From Sphingomonas nostoxanthinifaciens (lineage in GTDB: Bacteria > Pseudomonadota > Alphaproteobacteria > Sphingomonadales > Sphingomonadaceae), in assembly GCF_019930585.1 (NCBI RefSeq), contig NZ_CP082839.1, forward strand, positions 1,488,001 through 1,552,000: a stretch of DNA of 64,000 nt, written 5' to 3'. Below, piece by piece: positions 1 through 8,190 of this stretch. Position 1 is the stretch's first letter; each line of letters starts with the position of its first letter. Under the pieces are notes generated by a model that did no database searches, was not told the DNA's origin, and saw only the letters and a list, made by a program, of their open reading frames with translations. The position numbers were made by a program, and so were the translations under genes.

Positions 1-2232
1 GACGCCACCCCGCCCGGTGCGCCGACCGGCCTGGTGGCGACGTCGACGCTGCTCGCCGACGGGACGGTCGACCTCGGCTTCACGTGGGACGCCAACCCGG
101 AAACCGACATCGCATATTACATCTTCAGCCTCGCGCTGAACGGTGGCGGCGCGGTCCAGTCTGTCGCGCCGGCGAACAGCACGGTCTTCCATGGGATCCA
201 ACCCAACGCAGCGTTCGTCGCGAAGGTCGCCGCGGTCGACAAGAGTACCAACAAATCGACGTTCAGCGCGGCGATCAGCGGCAACACGATCAAGGACACG
301 CTGCCGCCCGCGCCGCCGACCAACTTCACCGCGATCGGCAGCTTCAAGGCGATCTCGTTCACCTGGACCAACCCCGGCGACAGCGATCTCGCGGCGATCC
401 GGCTTCTCTATTCGGCCTCGCCTGATCCCGCGACGGCGACAGGCTATGGCACGGAGGCGACCGGCGTTCCCGGCACCGTCGGCCGGCGCACTGTCTCCGG
501 CCTCGACACGGGCTTCGCCGGCTATTGGTGGGTGTCGGCGATCGACACGTCGGGCAATGCCAGCGTGCTCACCGGCCCGGTCTATGCGGCAACGATCGTC
601 AACAACACGTCAGACCTTGCCGACAACATCATCACGCAGGCGAAGCTGGGACCGCTGTCGGTCTACACGGGCGCGATACAGGCCCAGGCCGTCATCGCCT
701 CGAAGGTCGCGGTCGTAGCCGAGAACCTGTTTCCGGACAGCCAGATCAACGATCCCACGTGGTGGTTCGGGCCTTCTCCTGCGGCCGTCGCTCCGTTCGC
801 GACGCCCGGCTATCAGGACAATCCCGGCGCGTGGATCGTCAACCCCGATACTGGCTTCTCCGCCACGCTGGGCGCGCCACGGCACTGGCTGCTCTACTCC
901 CAGCTGGGCAACACGAGCAGCACCAGCAACTACACCTTCTGTACGCCTGGCATCGCTGGGGTCTCGGCAGCTCAGACCTATGCCGTCGCCATCGGCATGG
1001 AGAACTTCAGCAACGTTCAGGCGAATGTCGACCTGCAATGGATCAACGCTGATGGCTCTATAACCATCGGCACCAACATCGTGTCGATGGCCCCCGGGAC
1101 CGGAGCGCAGATCGTCAAGAAGCAGGTGACCGCACCGTCTACCCCGGTCATCGGCTACCGCTTCGCCTTTTACGTGATCCACAATGGCAGCCCGTTCAAT
1201 GGCTATGTGCGTCTCGGCGAGACGGACCTTCGTAAGGCCAACGGTGCCGAGCTTGTCGTGGATGGCACGATCTCCGCGCAGAAGATCATCTTCAACCAAG
1301 GCTTCGCAGATGCGTTTTTCGCCAACACGCTGACCGTCAGCAGCACATTCGCGGCGAAACTGATCCAGAGCGTCGACAACCTGCCCGGCTACCTGACGAT
1401 CAGCGGCACCGGCTTCAACCTCGGCACGCTCACGCAGACCGCGCAGACGGCCTATAACAACGCAGCTGATCCCGCCGGCGTTATCCGCGCGCAGGGCACC
1501 TATATCGGCGTGGGCAACGTCCTGACGCAGGGCGGCAACCCGATCTCCAATTGGGTGTTCGGCGGCGACAGCGCCTCACTGAACGGCGGCGCGATCGCGG
1601 CAAACACGATCACGTTGAATAAGGCCGTCATCGGCCTTCGCGGGGTCCAGCTGATCGACATCACCTTTGATACCGACCGGGTAAGCACCGTCTATTGGTC
1701 TGCCGGATATGTCGAATGGCAGGACGACGCTGGCAATCGTCGTGTCGATTACATGCGAGCTGGCAGTCAGACCTTCGACGTCAACAATCCGGTCGCCGTG
1801 CTGCTCGTCTGGTTTGACCGGGCTGCCTCGCCCAATGCTTTCGGCGACGGATCGGGGCACTTGTGGGCGGGGATGCCCGCCGGCGGCGTGGCCGAGATCG
1901 TGGGCAACACGAACAACGTAATCCTCGCGCTTTACCGAAACGGCACGAACCTCGACGCAAGCTACGGCCGCACGATCATCGACGGCGACTACCTCAAGAC
2001 CGGCACGCTCGATGCGCAGCGCGTCATCGTGCACGGCACCATCACCACCGACCTGCTCGGCGCGCGCATCGTCACCGCCGACAAGATCGGCGTCGGCGAG
2101 TTGTCGGCCATTACCGCCAACATCGGGCTGCTGCGCACCGCGACCAGCGGCCAGCGGATGGAGCTCGATGGCAACAATATCCGCTCCTACGACGGCAACA
2201 ACGTGCTGCGTTTCCGCGCCGGAGTCTGGTGA
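1..2232 (+). CDS. Phage tail-tip / host-specificity protein, J-like (5' end outside window)
   Basis: The frame is open from base 1, so the N-terminus is missing; 743 residues are visible. Two fibronectin type III-like modules open the visible part (one starting at residue 1 with DATPPGAPTGL, one near residue 99 with DTLPPAPPTNF). The last 110 residues show the repeating hydrophobic pattern of lambda gpJ-type central tail-tip proteins (GTLDAQRVIVHGTI, then ADKIGVGELSAITANIGLL). Such proteins form the tip of a siphophage tail and carry the receptor-binding end. The stop overlaps the next start (TGATG), so it is the head of a chain of coupled tail genes. A GTG at 34 could be called as a start, but it lies inside the FnIII fold and is not a natural beginning. 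Confidence 0.85.
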   Translation, partial: DATPPGAPTGLVATSTLLADGTVDLGFTWDANPETDIAYYIFSLALNGGGAVQSVAPANSTVFHGIQPNAAFVAKVAAVDKSTNKSTFSAAISGNTIKDTLPPAPPTNFTAIGSFKAISFTWTNPGDSDLAAIRLLYSASPDPATATGYGTEATGVPGTVGRRTVSGLDTGFAGYWWVSAIDTSGNASVLTGPVYAATIVNNTSDLADNIITQAKLGPLSVYTGAIQAQAVIASKVAVVAENLFPDSQINDPTWWFGPSPAAVAPFATPGYQDNPGAWIVNPDTGFSATLGAPRHWLLYSQLGNTSSTSNYTFCTPGIAGVSAAQTYAVAIGMENFSNVQANVDLQWINADGSITIGTNIVSMAPGTGAQIVKKQVTAPSTPVIGYRFAFYVIHNGSPFNGYVRLGETDLRKANGAELVVDGTISAQKIIFNQGFADAFFANTLTVSSTFAAKLIQSVDNLPGYLTISGTGFNLGTLTQTAQTAYNNAADPAGVIRAQGTYIGVGNVLTQGGNPISNWVFGGDSASLNGGAIAANTITLNKAVIGLRGVQLIDITFDTDRVSTVYWSAGYVEWQDDAGNRRVDYMRAGSQTFDVNNPVAVLLVWFDRAASPNAFGDGSGHLWAGMPAGGVAEIVGNTNNVILALYRNGTNLDASYGRTIIDGDYLKTGTLDAQRVIVHGTITTDLLGARIVTADKIGVGELSAITANIGLLRTATSGQRMELDGNNIRSYDGNNVLRFRAGVW

Positions 2233-2537
2233 TGCCCTCGGGCATGCAGGTCTGGGGGCCTGACGGAGCGCTCTGGTTCGACACGAACGAGAATACCAGC
2301 CGGGTCGTCGGCGTGCTGACCTTCACGTCGATCCAGACCGAGACGACGATCAACTATCCGGCGCCGGCCGGCACCAATCCGTGGGCCTATGCCTTCGCCA
2401 GCAACGGCCTGAACGCCCAGGCCTATGTCGGCCGGCCCGACGCTAACACCGCAAGCGTGACCTATGTGCTGGGCTATCCGGCCTCGGGCAGCTGGCCCCC
2501 GAACGGGCAAGTGCACATCATCTATGGATGGGCGTGA
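2232..2537 (+). CDS. Small phage tail-associated protein
   Basis: 101 residues. The ATG at 2232 overlaps the stop of the tail-tip gene by one base, and its own stop overlaps the next ATG in the same way, which fixes the start although the open frame continues upstream inside the previous gene. It begins with MQVWGPDGALWFDT and is rich in Ser, Thr, Gly and aromatic residues, as in beta-rich tail proteins. The V-x-GPDG-x-x-x-F motif recurs in the next gene (VEVYGPDGGIVF), so the two probably share a small fold and may decorate the tail tip. No enzyme motif is seen. Function inferred from position only. Confidence 0.75.
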   Translation: MPSGMQVWGPDGALWFDTNENTSRVVGVLTFTSIQTETTINYPAPAGTNPWAYAFASNGLNAQAYVGRPDANTASVTYVLGYPASGSWPPNGQVHIIYGWA

Positions 2538-3247
2538 TGACCGCAGGATTCGAGGTCGTGAACGACCGCGGCGTTCAGATCGTCGACGAGCATTATGTCT
2601 GCCTGGCGCTGCGCGCGCAGGGCGCGGCCACCGCCAATATCGGCACCGGCATCGGCACGATCCAATATGTCGACATCGGCTATGCCGGGGCCGACGTGCC
2701 GCTGCTGGTGATTTACAAGCCCCAGCGGAACGGGCGGGGCGACGAAGGCGCGTGCATCATGGGCGCGCGCCGTAACGGGGACGGCAGCTGGACCTTCCGG
2801 GTGGCCTGCTTCGGCAGCCCGTCCGTCGTCGGCGGCATCGACTACAGCTTCAGCTGGTACGTGTTCGATCGGCCGCCGGTGGTGAGCAGCGGGGCCGGCG
2901 TCGAGGTGTACGGCCCGGATGGCGGGATCGTCTTCTCGTCGATCTGGCGCCCGATGAAGATCGTCGGCTCGGGCCAGATCATGGGCCTGCCCAGCGGTAA
3001 ATGGGGCTTCGCCTTCAACTCGAACATCGAGATCGTGAACGACAGCGTCGAGATCACCAGCTCGTCCGGTGGGACCAACTTCGTCGACGTCTGGCGCGGC
3101 ACGATCGGCGGATGCTTCTGCGCGCCCGACGGCATTTACAGCAACGCCTATCAGACCGGCGGTCAGGGCCGGAACGAATACATCTATGGCGATCTCGACG
3201 GCGGCGGCGGCGGATCGAGCTTCGTCGTGAACCTCGCCGGCCTGTGA
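2537..3247 (+). CDS. Phage tail protein of unknown exact role
   Basis: 236 residues from the ATG at 2537, which overlaps the preceding stop; an in-frame ATG nine bases upstream is less likely because it breaks the overlap pattern. The first half reads as a mixed beta domain (GFEVVNDRGVQIVDEHY) and the middle contains VEVYGPDGGIVFSS, the motif also seen at the start of the 101-aa protein upstream. The C-terminus is Gly-rich (DLDGGGGGSSFVVN). Related proteins lie downstream of J-like genes in many alphaproteobacterial siphoviruses. The stop overlaps the GTG start of the next gene by four bases. Structural role inferred from context. Confidence 0.75.
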   Translation: MTAGFEVVNDRGVQIVDEHYVCLALRAQGAATANIGTGIGTIQYVDIGYAGADVPLLVIYKPQRNGRGDEGACIMGARRNGDGSWTFRVACFGSPSVVGGIDYSFSWYVFDRPPVVSSGAGVEVYGPDGGIVFSSIWRPMKIVGSGQIMGLPSGKWGFAFNSNIEIVNDSVEITSSSGGTNFVDVWRGTIGGCFCAPDGIYSNAYQTGGQGRNEYIYGDLDGGGGGSSFVVNLAGL

Positions 3248-3759
3248 TCGTCATCGGGTCGGAGGCTGCCCGGCTGGGCGGCTTCCTGCCACCATGGCGC
3301 GGCGAGCGAGGCTTTGCCGGCACGGGCGACATCGACGTCGTCTGCCGCGAGGTAGAACTGGCCGAGATCGAGCGCCGGCTCGCGACGCGCGCGCACTGCC
3401 GAACCGGGGGCGAATGGCTGCTCTACGACGGGCGGCACGCGATCGACCTCTGGGTGAGCGACGCCGCGGCGACGCTGATGGAGGATCTGTCCGGCCCCGT
3501 GGTCGACTTCGCGCCGCTCGGGCCGGTGCAGGTCGCCCCGGTCGAGGTGGTCTGGGCGACGCTCTATCCGACCGCCGGCTGCGTCGCGCGCGCCTGGGAA
3601 AAATCGTTCCGCGACCTCGCTCACTACGACCGCATGGTGCGGGATCGAGGCCTGCTGACACCGGCGCATTGGCGCCTCGCCGAGATCTACCGGGCAAAGA
3701 TGGTCGCGATCGTCTGCGCCTCGCTGGAGCAACCACCCTTGGAGAACCATCATGGCTGA
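3244..3759 (+). CDS. Nucleotidyltransferase-like phage protein
   Basis: 171 residues from a GTG at 3244 that overlaps the preceding stop (GTGA). The N-terminus MIVIGSEAARLGGF followed by GTGDIDVVC fits the G-S-x(n)-D-x-D signature of the polymerase-beta-like nucleotidyltransferase fold, with Gly5-Ser6 and Asp29/Asp31 as the expected metal and nucleotide ligands. The rest is helical with Trp and Arg (AWEKSFRDLAHYDRMV). Similar small proteins with this signature occur in tailed phages, but their substrate is not known to me. It overlaps the next gene by eight bases. The family call rests on the motif alone. Confidence 0.6.
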   Translation: MIVIGSEAARLGGFLPPWRGERGFAGTGDIDVVCREVELAEIERRLATRAHCRTGGEWLLYDGRHAIDLWVSDAAATLMEDLSGPVVDFAPLGPVQVAPVEVVWATLYPTAGCVARAWEKSFRDLAHYDRMVRDRGLLTPAHWRLAEIYRAKMVAIVCASLEQPPLENHHG

Positions 3760-4015
3760 CGACACTTCCGCCACCTATCAGGCATCCGCCACGCTCATCG
3801 AGACGGAGCGCGCCGCGGCGCAGGCGGTGCTGGACAAGCTGACCGCGCTGCAGGTCGACCTCGGCACGATCATCGCCGGGCTCGATTACGCGCCGGGCTA
3901 CGTCTCGCAGCCCAAGCAGATCGCGCAGGGCGTGCTGAGCAACCTGAGCTTCGCGGTCGCCACCCAGCTGCCGCAGCTCATTAAGACCTACTCGCCGACC
4001 ACCAGCGCGGCCTGA
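3752..4015 (+). CDS. Small phage protein, helical, function unknown
   Basis: 87 residues. The ATG at 3752 lies inside the end of the nucleotidyltransferase-like gene, preceded by TTGGAGAACC, a good ribosome binding site. The sequence is mostly helical (LIETERAAAQAVLDKLTALQ) with an Ala/Ser/Thr-rich tail and has no membrane segment or enzyme motif. It is translationally coupled to the tail genes and may be a tail-assembly helper or a fibre-associated peptide; neither can be shown from sequence. I do not recognise a family. Confidence 0.65.
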   Translation: MADDTSATYQASATLIETERAAAQAVLDKLTALQVDLGTIIAGLDYAPGYVSQPKQIAQGVLSNLSFAVATQLPQLIKTYSPTTSAA

Positions 4016-4056
4016 TCCACCCGCCGGCAAGCCGGCACCACCAGAAAGGAATGCAT

Positions 4057-4473
4057 ATGGCTCGTGGCAGCCGCTATCCGCGCGTCTTCGGGAGCGCCGC
4101 GGCGAAGGCGCAATCTCGGGCGGCCTACAGCTATGTGCTGAAGTCCGGCCAGACGATCACCGTGACCGGCTCGAGCATGTCGCCGGTCGTCGGCGGCAAT
4201 GCCGCCTTCACGTTATCCGTGGCCGGGGGCACTGCACCCTACGGTCTGACCCTGCTCTCGGGTACGATGCCTCCCGGCCGCAACCTTTCCGGCCTGTCCG
4301 AGGTCGGCACCTACACGACCGCCGGCACGTACAGTTACGTCCTGCGCGTCACCGACGCCGCCGGCAAAACCGGCGACCTCGCCGTCACCGCCGTGGTGAC
4401 CGCTGCCGGCAGTGCCGGCGGAACGCTCGACTTCTCCGACCCCGCCAACTCCGGCCTCATCACCGTCCTCTAA
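4057..4473 (+). CDS. Phage protein with Ig-like beta-sandwich domain
   Basis: 138 residues. AGAAAGGA at 4042-4049 is correctly spaced for the ATG at 4057; the ATG at 4051 sits directly on it. After a basic N-terminus (MARGSRYPRVFGSAAAKAQS) the protein is a single putative-Ig module: GGNAAFTLSVAGGTAPYGLT, then GTYTTAGTYSYVLRVTDAAG. These are bacterial Ig / He_PIG-type strands. Such domains on phage particles bind weakly to cell-surface carbohydrate. A related module ends the SGNH hydrolase two genes downstream. Role in the virion is inferred from position. Confidence 0.7.
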   Translation: MARGSRYPRVFGSAAAKAQSRAAYSYVLKSGQTITVTGSSMSPVVGGNAAFTLSVAGGTAPYGLTLLSGTMPPGRNLSGLSEVGTYTTAGTYSYVLRVTDAAGKTGDLAVTAVVTAAGSAGGTLDFSDPANSGLITVL

Positions 4474-4486
4474 GGGAGACACCACC

Positions 4487-5266
4487 ATGAAGATGCTCTT
4501 TCGCGTCGCGGCGCTCGCCGCGGCGGCCCTTTTCGCGTCCGCTCCGGCTCTCGCCGACATCCAGGTCAAGGACGCCACCGGCGCCACGATCGCCACGTGC
4601 TCGACCGCGGTCTCGTCGACCCAGGTGCCCTGCCATCAGGTCAAGGACTCGACCGGCGCCACGATCAACCCCGCCACCAAGGAAGGCGTCGCCGCCATCG
4701 TCACCCAGCTGGGCACGCCCGCCCAGGCGGGTGGCAAGATCGACACGGTGATCCAGAGCAGCTCGACCAACCGCTCGGCGGTCATCGGCTTCTCGGGCAC
4801 CGCGTCGGCCGCAACCTCCGCGTCGACCGCGCTGACGCTCGCGGTGACCTCCAACTTCGTCAACCAGAACAGCGTCCGCTCGGGCATCCCGATGGTTGGC
4901 CAGCTCGTCTCCGGAACCGGCATCACGGCCGGCACCACGATCACGGCGATCACCGACAACGGCTCGAACAGCTTCGCGCTGACGCTGTCTGCAGCGGCGA
5001 CCGTCGCCTCGGGCACGATCGTCACGAGCGGCGGCCCGCAGCTGGTCGCGGCCGCCAACCTGAGCCGCCGCGGCTTCTCGCAGCAGAACCAGAACGGGAC
5101 CACCGATTGCTATCAGAACGGCCTCGGCAGCGTGACCGTCGGCCCCGACAGCCTTCTGATCCCGTACCGCACCTACTATGAGAGCAAGGACAGCCACGTC
5201 GGCACCGGTGCGATCGGCGACCAGTGCACGTCCGGGCCGGTCAACATGTACGTTCGCGAGTGGTGA
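4487..5266 (+). CDS. Secreted protein in tail locus with QVKD-type repeats
   Basis: 259 residues from the ATG at 4487, with AAGGGAG at 4472-4478 as ribosome binding site. A clear Sec signal peptide (MKMLFRVAALAAAALFASAP, cleavage after ALA near residue 23) is followed by two copies of an approximate repeat, IQVKDATGATI and HQVKDSTGATI, and by Ser/Thr/Ala-rich beta sequence. Two C-terminal Cys pairs may form disulphides (DCYQNG, DQCTSG), in keeping with export. Tail-region phage proteins normally lack signal peptides, so this is either an exported moron or a virion protein with an odd N-terminus. The QVKD repeat occurs in other phage-encoded proteins of unknown function. Confidence 0.7.
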   Translation: MKMLFRVAALAAAALFASAPALADIQVKDATGATIATCSTAVSSTQVPCHQVKDSTGATINPATKEGVAAIVTQLGTPAQAGGKIDTVIQSSSTNRSAVIGFSGTASAATSASTALTLAVTSNFVNQNSVRSGIPMVGQLVSGTGITAGTTITAITDNGSNSFALTLSAAATVASGTIVTSGGPQLVAAANLSRRGFSQQNQNGTTDCYQNGLGSVTVGPDSLLIPYRTYYESKDSHVGTGAIGDQCTSGPVNMYVREW

Positions 5267-5301
5267 GCGGCAGCCTGAACCGTCCCGGACAGGAGATTAC
5301 G

Positions 5302-6978
5302 ATGACGAAGCTCTTCAGCACGCTCATGAGCGCGCTGCTGGCGGTCGCTGCCTTCATGGCAGCGCCGCCGGCGGCGGCCGACATGATCCCCGGCTCGATC
5401 CGCTCTGCGCAGGCGGGCCTGCGCGGGCGCGCGTTAGACATGCAGCGCACCGCCACCCTCGCGAAGATCCAGCGGGTGATGACGGCGGCGCAGACGGCCA
5501 ATGGGCAGGACGTGGCGCCCCTCGGCATCACGCCGACCACGTCGCTCACGCCGGTTCAGCCCCAGCTGATCACTTACTCCGCGAACCCGGATAAGTTCGA
5601 GGCTCTCGGCGGCACGCCGTTGGTGACAAAGGACCCCAATTACTACGTCATCGTTGATAGCGACGACGCCCTGCTCACCAACACGTCGCTGTCGGCGCTC
5701 ATGCCGCAGGCAAAGGCCTATTGGGAGCATTCGGTTCAGTGGAACACGAAGCTCATCAACGGCCGCTATATCGAGATCGGCAGCCGCGAGGAGGGCTCCG
5801 GTCCGGTGCTGCGGCTTTGGGTGAACGGCGTGCTCGCCCAGGCGGGGCGTGTCGCCTACCAGCCGAATGCCGGGACCGGCCTCAACTGGACGACCTACGA
5901 CCTCGGCGCGACCGGCACGTACGAGCTCGGTATCGAGGTGACCGGCGACTTCCGCTTCAACGGCGTTCGTATCGAGGCCGGGGCGACGCTTGCCAAGCCG
6001 ACCCGCGCGGACACGGTCGTCGAGATCAATATCGGCGACAGCTATACCGCCGGTCCCATCAACAACGGCACGACGCGCGGCGAGAACCTCGTCAGCATCA
6101 TGGGCCGCTATCTCGGCTTCAAGAACGTCATCTCTTCCGGGCTTGTCGGTTCGGGCTACGTCACGTCGGCCGGCCGCAAGACCGCGCCCAACTTCTACAC
6201 CGACTTCGTCAGGCCCATGCTCGGCGGGCTCGATCCCGACGTCATCAAGATCAACGACGGGTACAACGACTCTGGCAGCGTCGGGCCGACGGTGACGGCG
6301 GCCTATGCCATGTGGCAGCAGGTGCGTGCGGACTTCCCGCGTGCGCTGATCGTCATCGGCGGCGTGTGGACGTCGCAGGGCAGCCAGACCCTGGTCACCC
6401 TTCAGAACCGCGAGACGCAGCTGAAGGCGCAGTTCGATCTGTGGGGCGATCCGTTCTCGCTGTTCATCAAATCCGCCAATCCGACCGGCGGGTCGCAGTC
6501 GGCGTGGATGCTCGGCACCGGCCGGGTGGGCACGCCTGCCTATAACGGGATCAACGATTACATCGTGTTCTCGGACGGCATCCATCTGATGGACGGCTAT
6601 GACAACGCGAACGGCCAGTGGTTCGTGGCGAGCAAGTATCGCGATGCGATGATCGCCGGCGTGAACGGGTTCGGTGCCACCTATAATCCCGGCGGGGTGC
6701 AGGTGCCGAAATGGCCGCTCGCAGCCAGGATCGCCGGCGGGGCGGCGCCTGCCGGCACGGTCGGCAATCCGTATCTGCTCGCGATCATGTCGACCGGCGG
6801 CGGGTTGATCCGCACGTCCTCGCTCAAGAGCGGCGCCTTGCCACCGGGGGTCACCTTGGGTTCGCTGCAGATGACGTTGACCGGTACGCCCACCACCGCG
6901 GGCACCTACGCCGGTGTCATCACCATCAGCGACGGCGCGTCGAACGTCGACGTGCCATTCTCGATCGTCGTGAGCTGA
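5302..6978 (+). CDS. Phage SGNH/GDSL-type hydrolase with C-terminal Ig-like domain, exported
   Basis: 558 residues from the ATG at 5302 (AGGAG at 5291-5295). A Sec signal peptide ends near residue 26 (AAPPAAADM). The central domain is an SGNH hydrolase: block I GDSYTAG with Ser247, block II GLVGSGY, block III INDGYND, block V DGIHL with Asp425 and His428 completing the triad. Residues from about 475 to the end form an Ig-like module (GVTLGSLQMTLTGTPTTAGT). The family removes acetyl or acyl groups from polysaccharides, so the likely job is de-acylation of host surface glycan during adsorption, or modification of the lysogen surface if truly exported. It is the last gene before a hairpin. Confidence 0.8.
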   Translation: MTKLFSTLMSALLAVAAFMAAPPAAADMIPGSIRSAQAGLRGRALDMQRTATLAKIQRVMTAAQTANGQDVAPLGITPTTSLTPVQPQLITYSANPDKFEALGGTPLVTKDPNYYVIVDSDDALLTNTSLSALMPQAKAYWEHSVQWNTKLINGRYIEIGSREEGSGPVLRLWVNGVLAQAGRVAYQPNAGTGLNWTTYDLGATGTYELGIEVTGDFRFNGVRIEAGATLAKPTRADTVVEINIGDSYTAGPINNGTTRGENLVSIMGRYLGFKNVISSGLVGSGYVTSAGRKTAPNFYTDFVRPMLGGLDPDVIKINDGYNDSGSVGPTVTAAYAMWQQVRADFPRALIVIGGVWTSQGSQTLVTLQNRETQLKAQFDLWGDPFSLFIKSANPTGGSQSAWMLGTGRVGTPAYNGINDYIVFSDGIHLMDGYDNANGQWFVASKYRDAMIAGVNGFGATYNPGGVQVPKWPLAARIAGGAAPAGTVGNPYLLAIMSTGGGLIRTSSLKSGALPPGVTLGSLQMTLTGTPTTAGTYAGVITISDGASNVDVPFSIVVS

Positions 6979-7121
6979 TCCGGATCACATACGACGAAAT
7001 GGAGCACGCCGCCGGGGGTGGGGCGGAACCAGCGACGTGCTCAGTTGCGCGACCGTCGCGGACACTGGTCGGATCGAGGTCTAAGCTGCCTCGGTTACCT
7101 AAAAGTTAATGTCGCGACGAA

Positions 7122-7159
7122 GTGGAGCGCGCTGCAGGTCAATCTGCGGCGCGCTCCAC
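7122..7159 (+). terminator. Strong hairpin closing the tail-fibre block
   Basis: A near-perfect 16-bp inverted repeat (7122-7137 and 7144-7159, one G-T wobble) with a 6-base loop, followed by CCCGCTCTTTATT. It lies in the 266-base gene-free stretch between the SGNH gene and the lysis genes. No convincing gene is seen in that stretch. The trailing U-tract is weak, so it may be a partial terminator or a processing site. Confidence 0.45.
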
Positions 7160-7244
7160 CCCGCTCTTTATTGCCAGCGAACGGGTGCCGGCATCCCTTT
7201 AACGACCTCGCTCGCCGCGCCTTTAGCCGGCTGGAGATCCTTCC

Positions 7245-7505
7245 ATGTCGATTGAACACCTGCTGCGCGGCGGGAGCGTCGCCGCGTGGATCATCTGCAT
7301 CGCCTGCCTTTTGCCGGCGGTGCTTCGCCTCGTGCGCTTCCGCGGCCGCTATCTCGACGGCCTGTGGGGCACCGTGTTCCTATTGGCGGTCAACCGGCTC
7401 GCCTTCCTGACCCACATCTCGGCCGAGGCATCGCTGGCGACCGCCATCGTCCTCGCCCTGACGATGGCCTATCTCTCGACCTGGTATCAGCGTCATGACG
7501 CCTGA
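7245..7505 (+). CDS. Holin-like small membrane protein
   Basis: 86 residues with three hydrophobic segments (about 12-30, 41-57 and 62-80) and charged ends, the usual build of class I phage holins. CTGGAGATC precedes the ATG at 7245. It heads the lysis cassette and overlaps the following gene by eleven bases. Its position upstream of the endolysin supports a role in inner-membrane permeabilisation, but small three-segment membrane proteins are hard to classify and a second holin candidate lies at 8715. Sequence similarity to a named holin family is not evident to me. Confidence 0.6.
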   Translation: MSIEHLLRGGSVAAWIICIACLLPAVLRLVRFRGRYLDGLWGTVFLLAVNRLAFLTHISAEASLATAIVLALTMAYLSTWYQRHDA

Positions 7506-8001
7506 CCACGTCGAGAACGCCAAGCAGGCGGTGCAGCACGTCGCGGTCACCGGCTTCTCATGGTCGGCAACCCTGCTGACGATCCTCAACCTGCTCGTCG
7601 GCAGCGCGCTCGTCGCGTGGATCAAGCTGCGGCCGAAGATGCGCGAGCTGGATCAGAGCGCCGACGCCAAGCTGATCGAGACCCTGAGCGCGCGCGTCGA
7701 GACGCTGGAAAAGCGCATGGACGCCGACCGGCAGGCATTCGACCAGAAGCTCGACGCGGAGCGTCAGCGGCATGAGGCCGAGGCTTCCCTGCTGCGCCAT
7801 CGTGCCAATAATTCCGACCAGTGCATCGATGCGCTGATCCTCGTCCTCGAGAATGCCGACGACGTGCCCGACAAGGTCAAGCGCGCGGTTATCTCGATCA
7901 AGGAGATGCGCGACCGGCAGCGCACCGCGCAGGCCCTGGAGAAGGGCGCGATGACCGGCGCCAAGATGGCGGCGGCGACGGCTGTCACCGGCGCAGTCTG
8001 A
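7495..8001 (+). CDS. Membrane-anchored coiled-coil protein, possible inner-membrane spanin
   Basis: 168 residues. One N-terminal membrane segment (about 22-42, LLTILNLLVGSALVAWI) is followed by a long charged coiled coil (about 45-105, with LSARVETLEKRMDADRQAFD) and an Ala-rich end. The build and place in the lysis cassette match an Rz-like inner-membrane spanin, which links inner and outer membrane in the last step of lysis. No overlapping Rz1-type lipoprotein reading frame with a lipobox was found, so the partner is missing or the protein has another job. It overlaps the holin-like gene by eleven bases. Confidence 0.6.
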   Translation: MTPDHVENAKQAVQHVAVTGFSWSATLLTILNLLVGSALVAWIKLRPKMRELDQSADAKLIETLSARVETLEKRMDADRQAFDQKLDAERQRHEAEASLLRHRANNSDQCIDALILVLENADDVPDKVKRAVISIKEMRDRQRTAQALEKGAMTGAKMAAATAVTGAV

Positions 8002-8034
8002 TCTCGCCCAGCCGGCCCGTGTGCCTTTCCGCTG

Positions 8035-8136
8035 CTAAGCGATCCCGATCACGTACGCCGCCAGAGGCGCCGCCGATAGGATGCCGGTGACCCCGGCGAG
8101 AAGCGCGCTCGCGAACAGATATTTGGACATCGTCAT
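8035..8136 (-). CDS. 33-residue antisense membrane peptide inside lysis cassette
   Basis: A short minus-strand frame too small for ordinary gene finding: it starts MTMSKYLFASALLAGVTGI and ends AAYVIGIA. It is one hydrophobic segment with a Lys near the N-terminus, that is, a single-span peptide or uncleaved signal. A strong AGGGGG precedes the first ATG (8136) and an alternative ATG lies at 8130. It fills the gap between the coiled-coil protein and the endolysin on the opposite strand. It could be a lysis modulator, a toxin-like peptide or chance; the ribosome binding site and the fit to the gap argue for a gene. Confidence 0.45.
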   Translation of the reverse strand: MTMSKYLFASALLAGVTGILSAAPLAAYVIGIA

Positions 8137-8190
8137 CCCCCTGCCTGTGCGCTCGTTTGTAGCGGCGGGCCTCCTAAAGGCTGGTTAACC

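Noticed and set aside
7000..7108. A 36-codon + strand frame between the SGNH and holin-like genes
   Set aside because: No ribosome binding site and it stops before the hairpin; composition gives no support.
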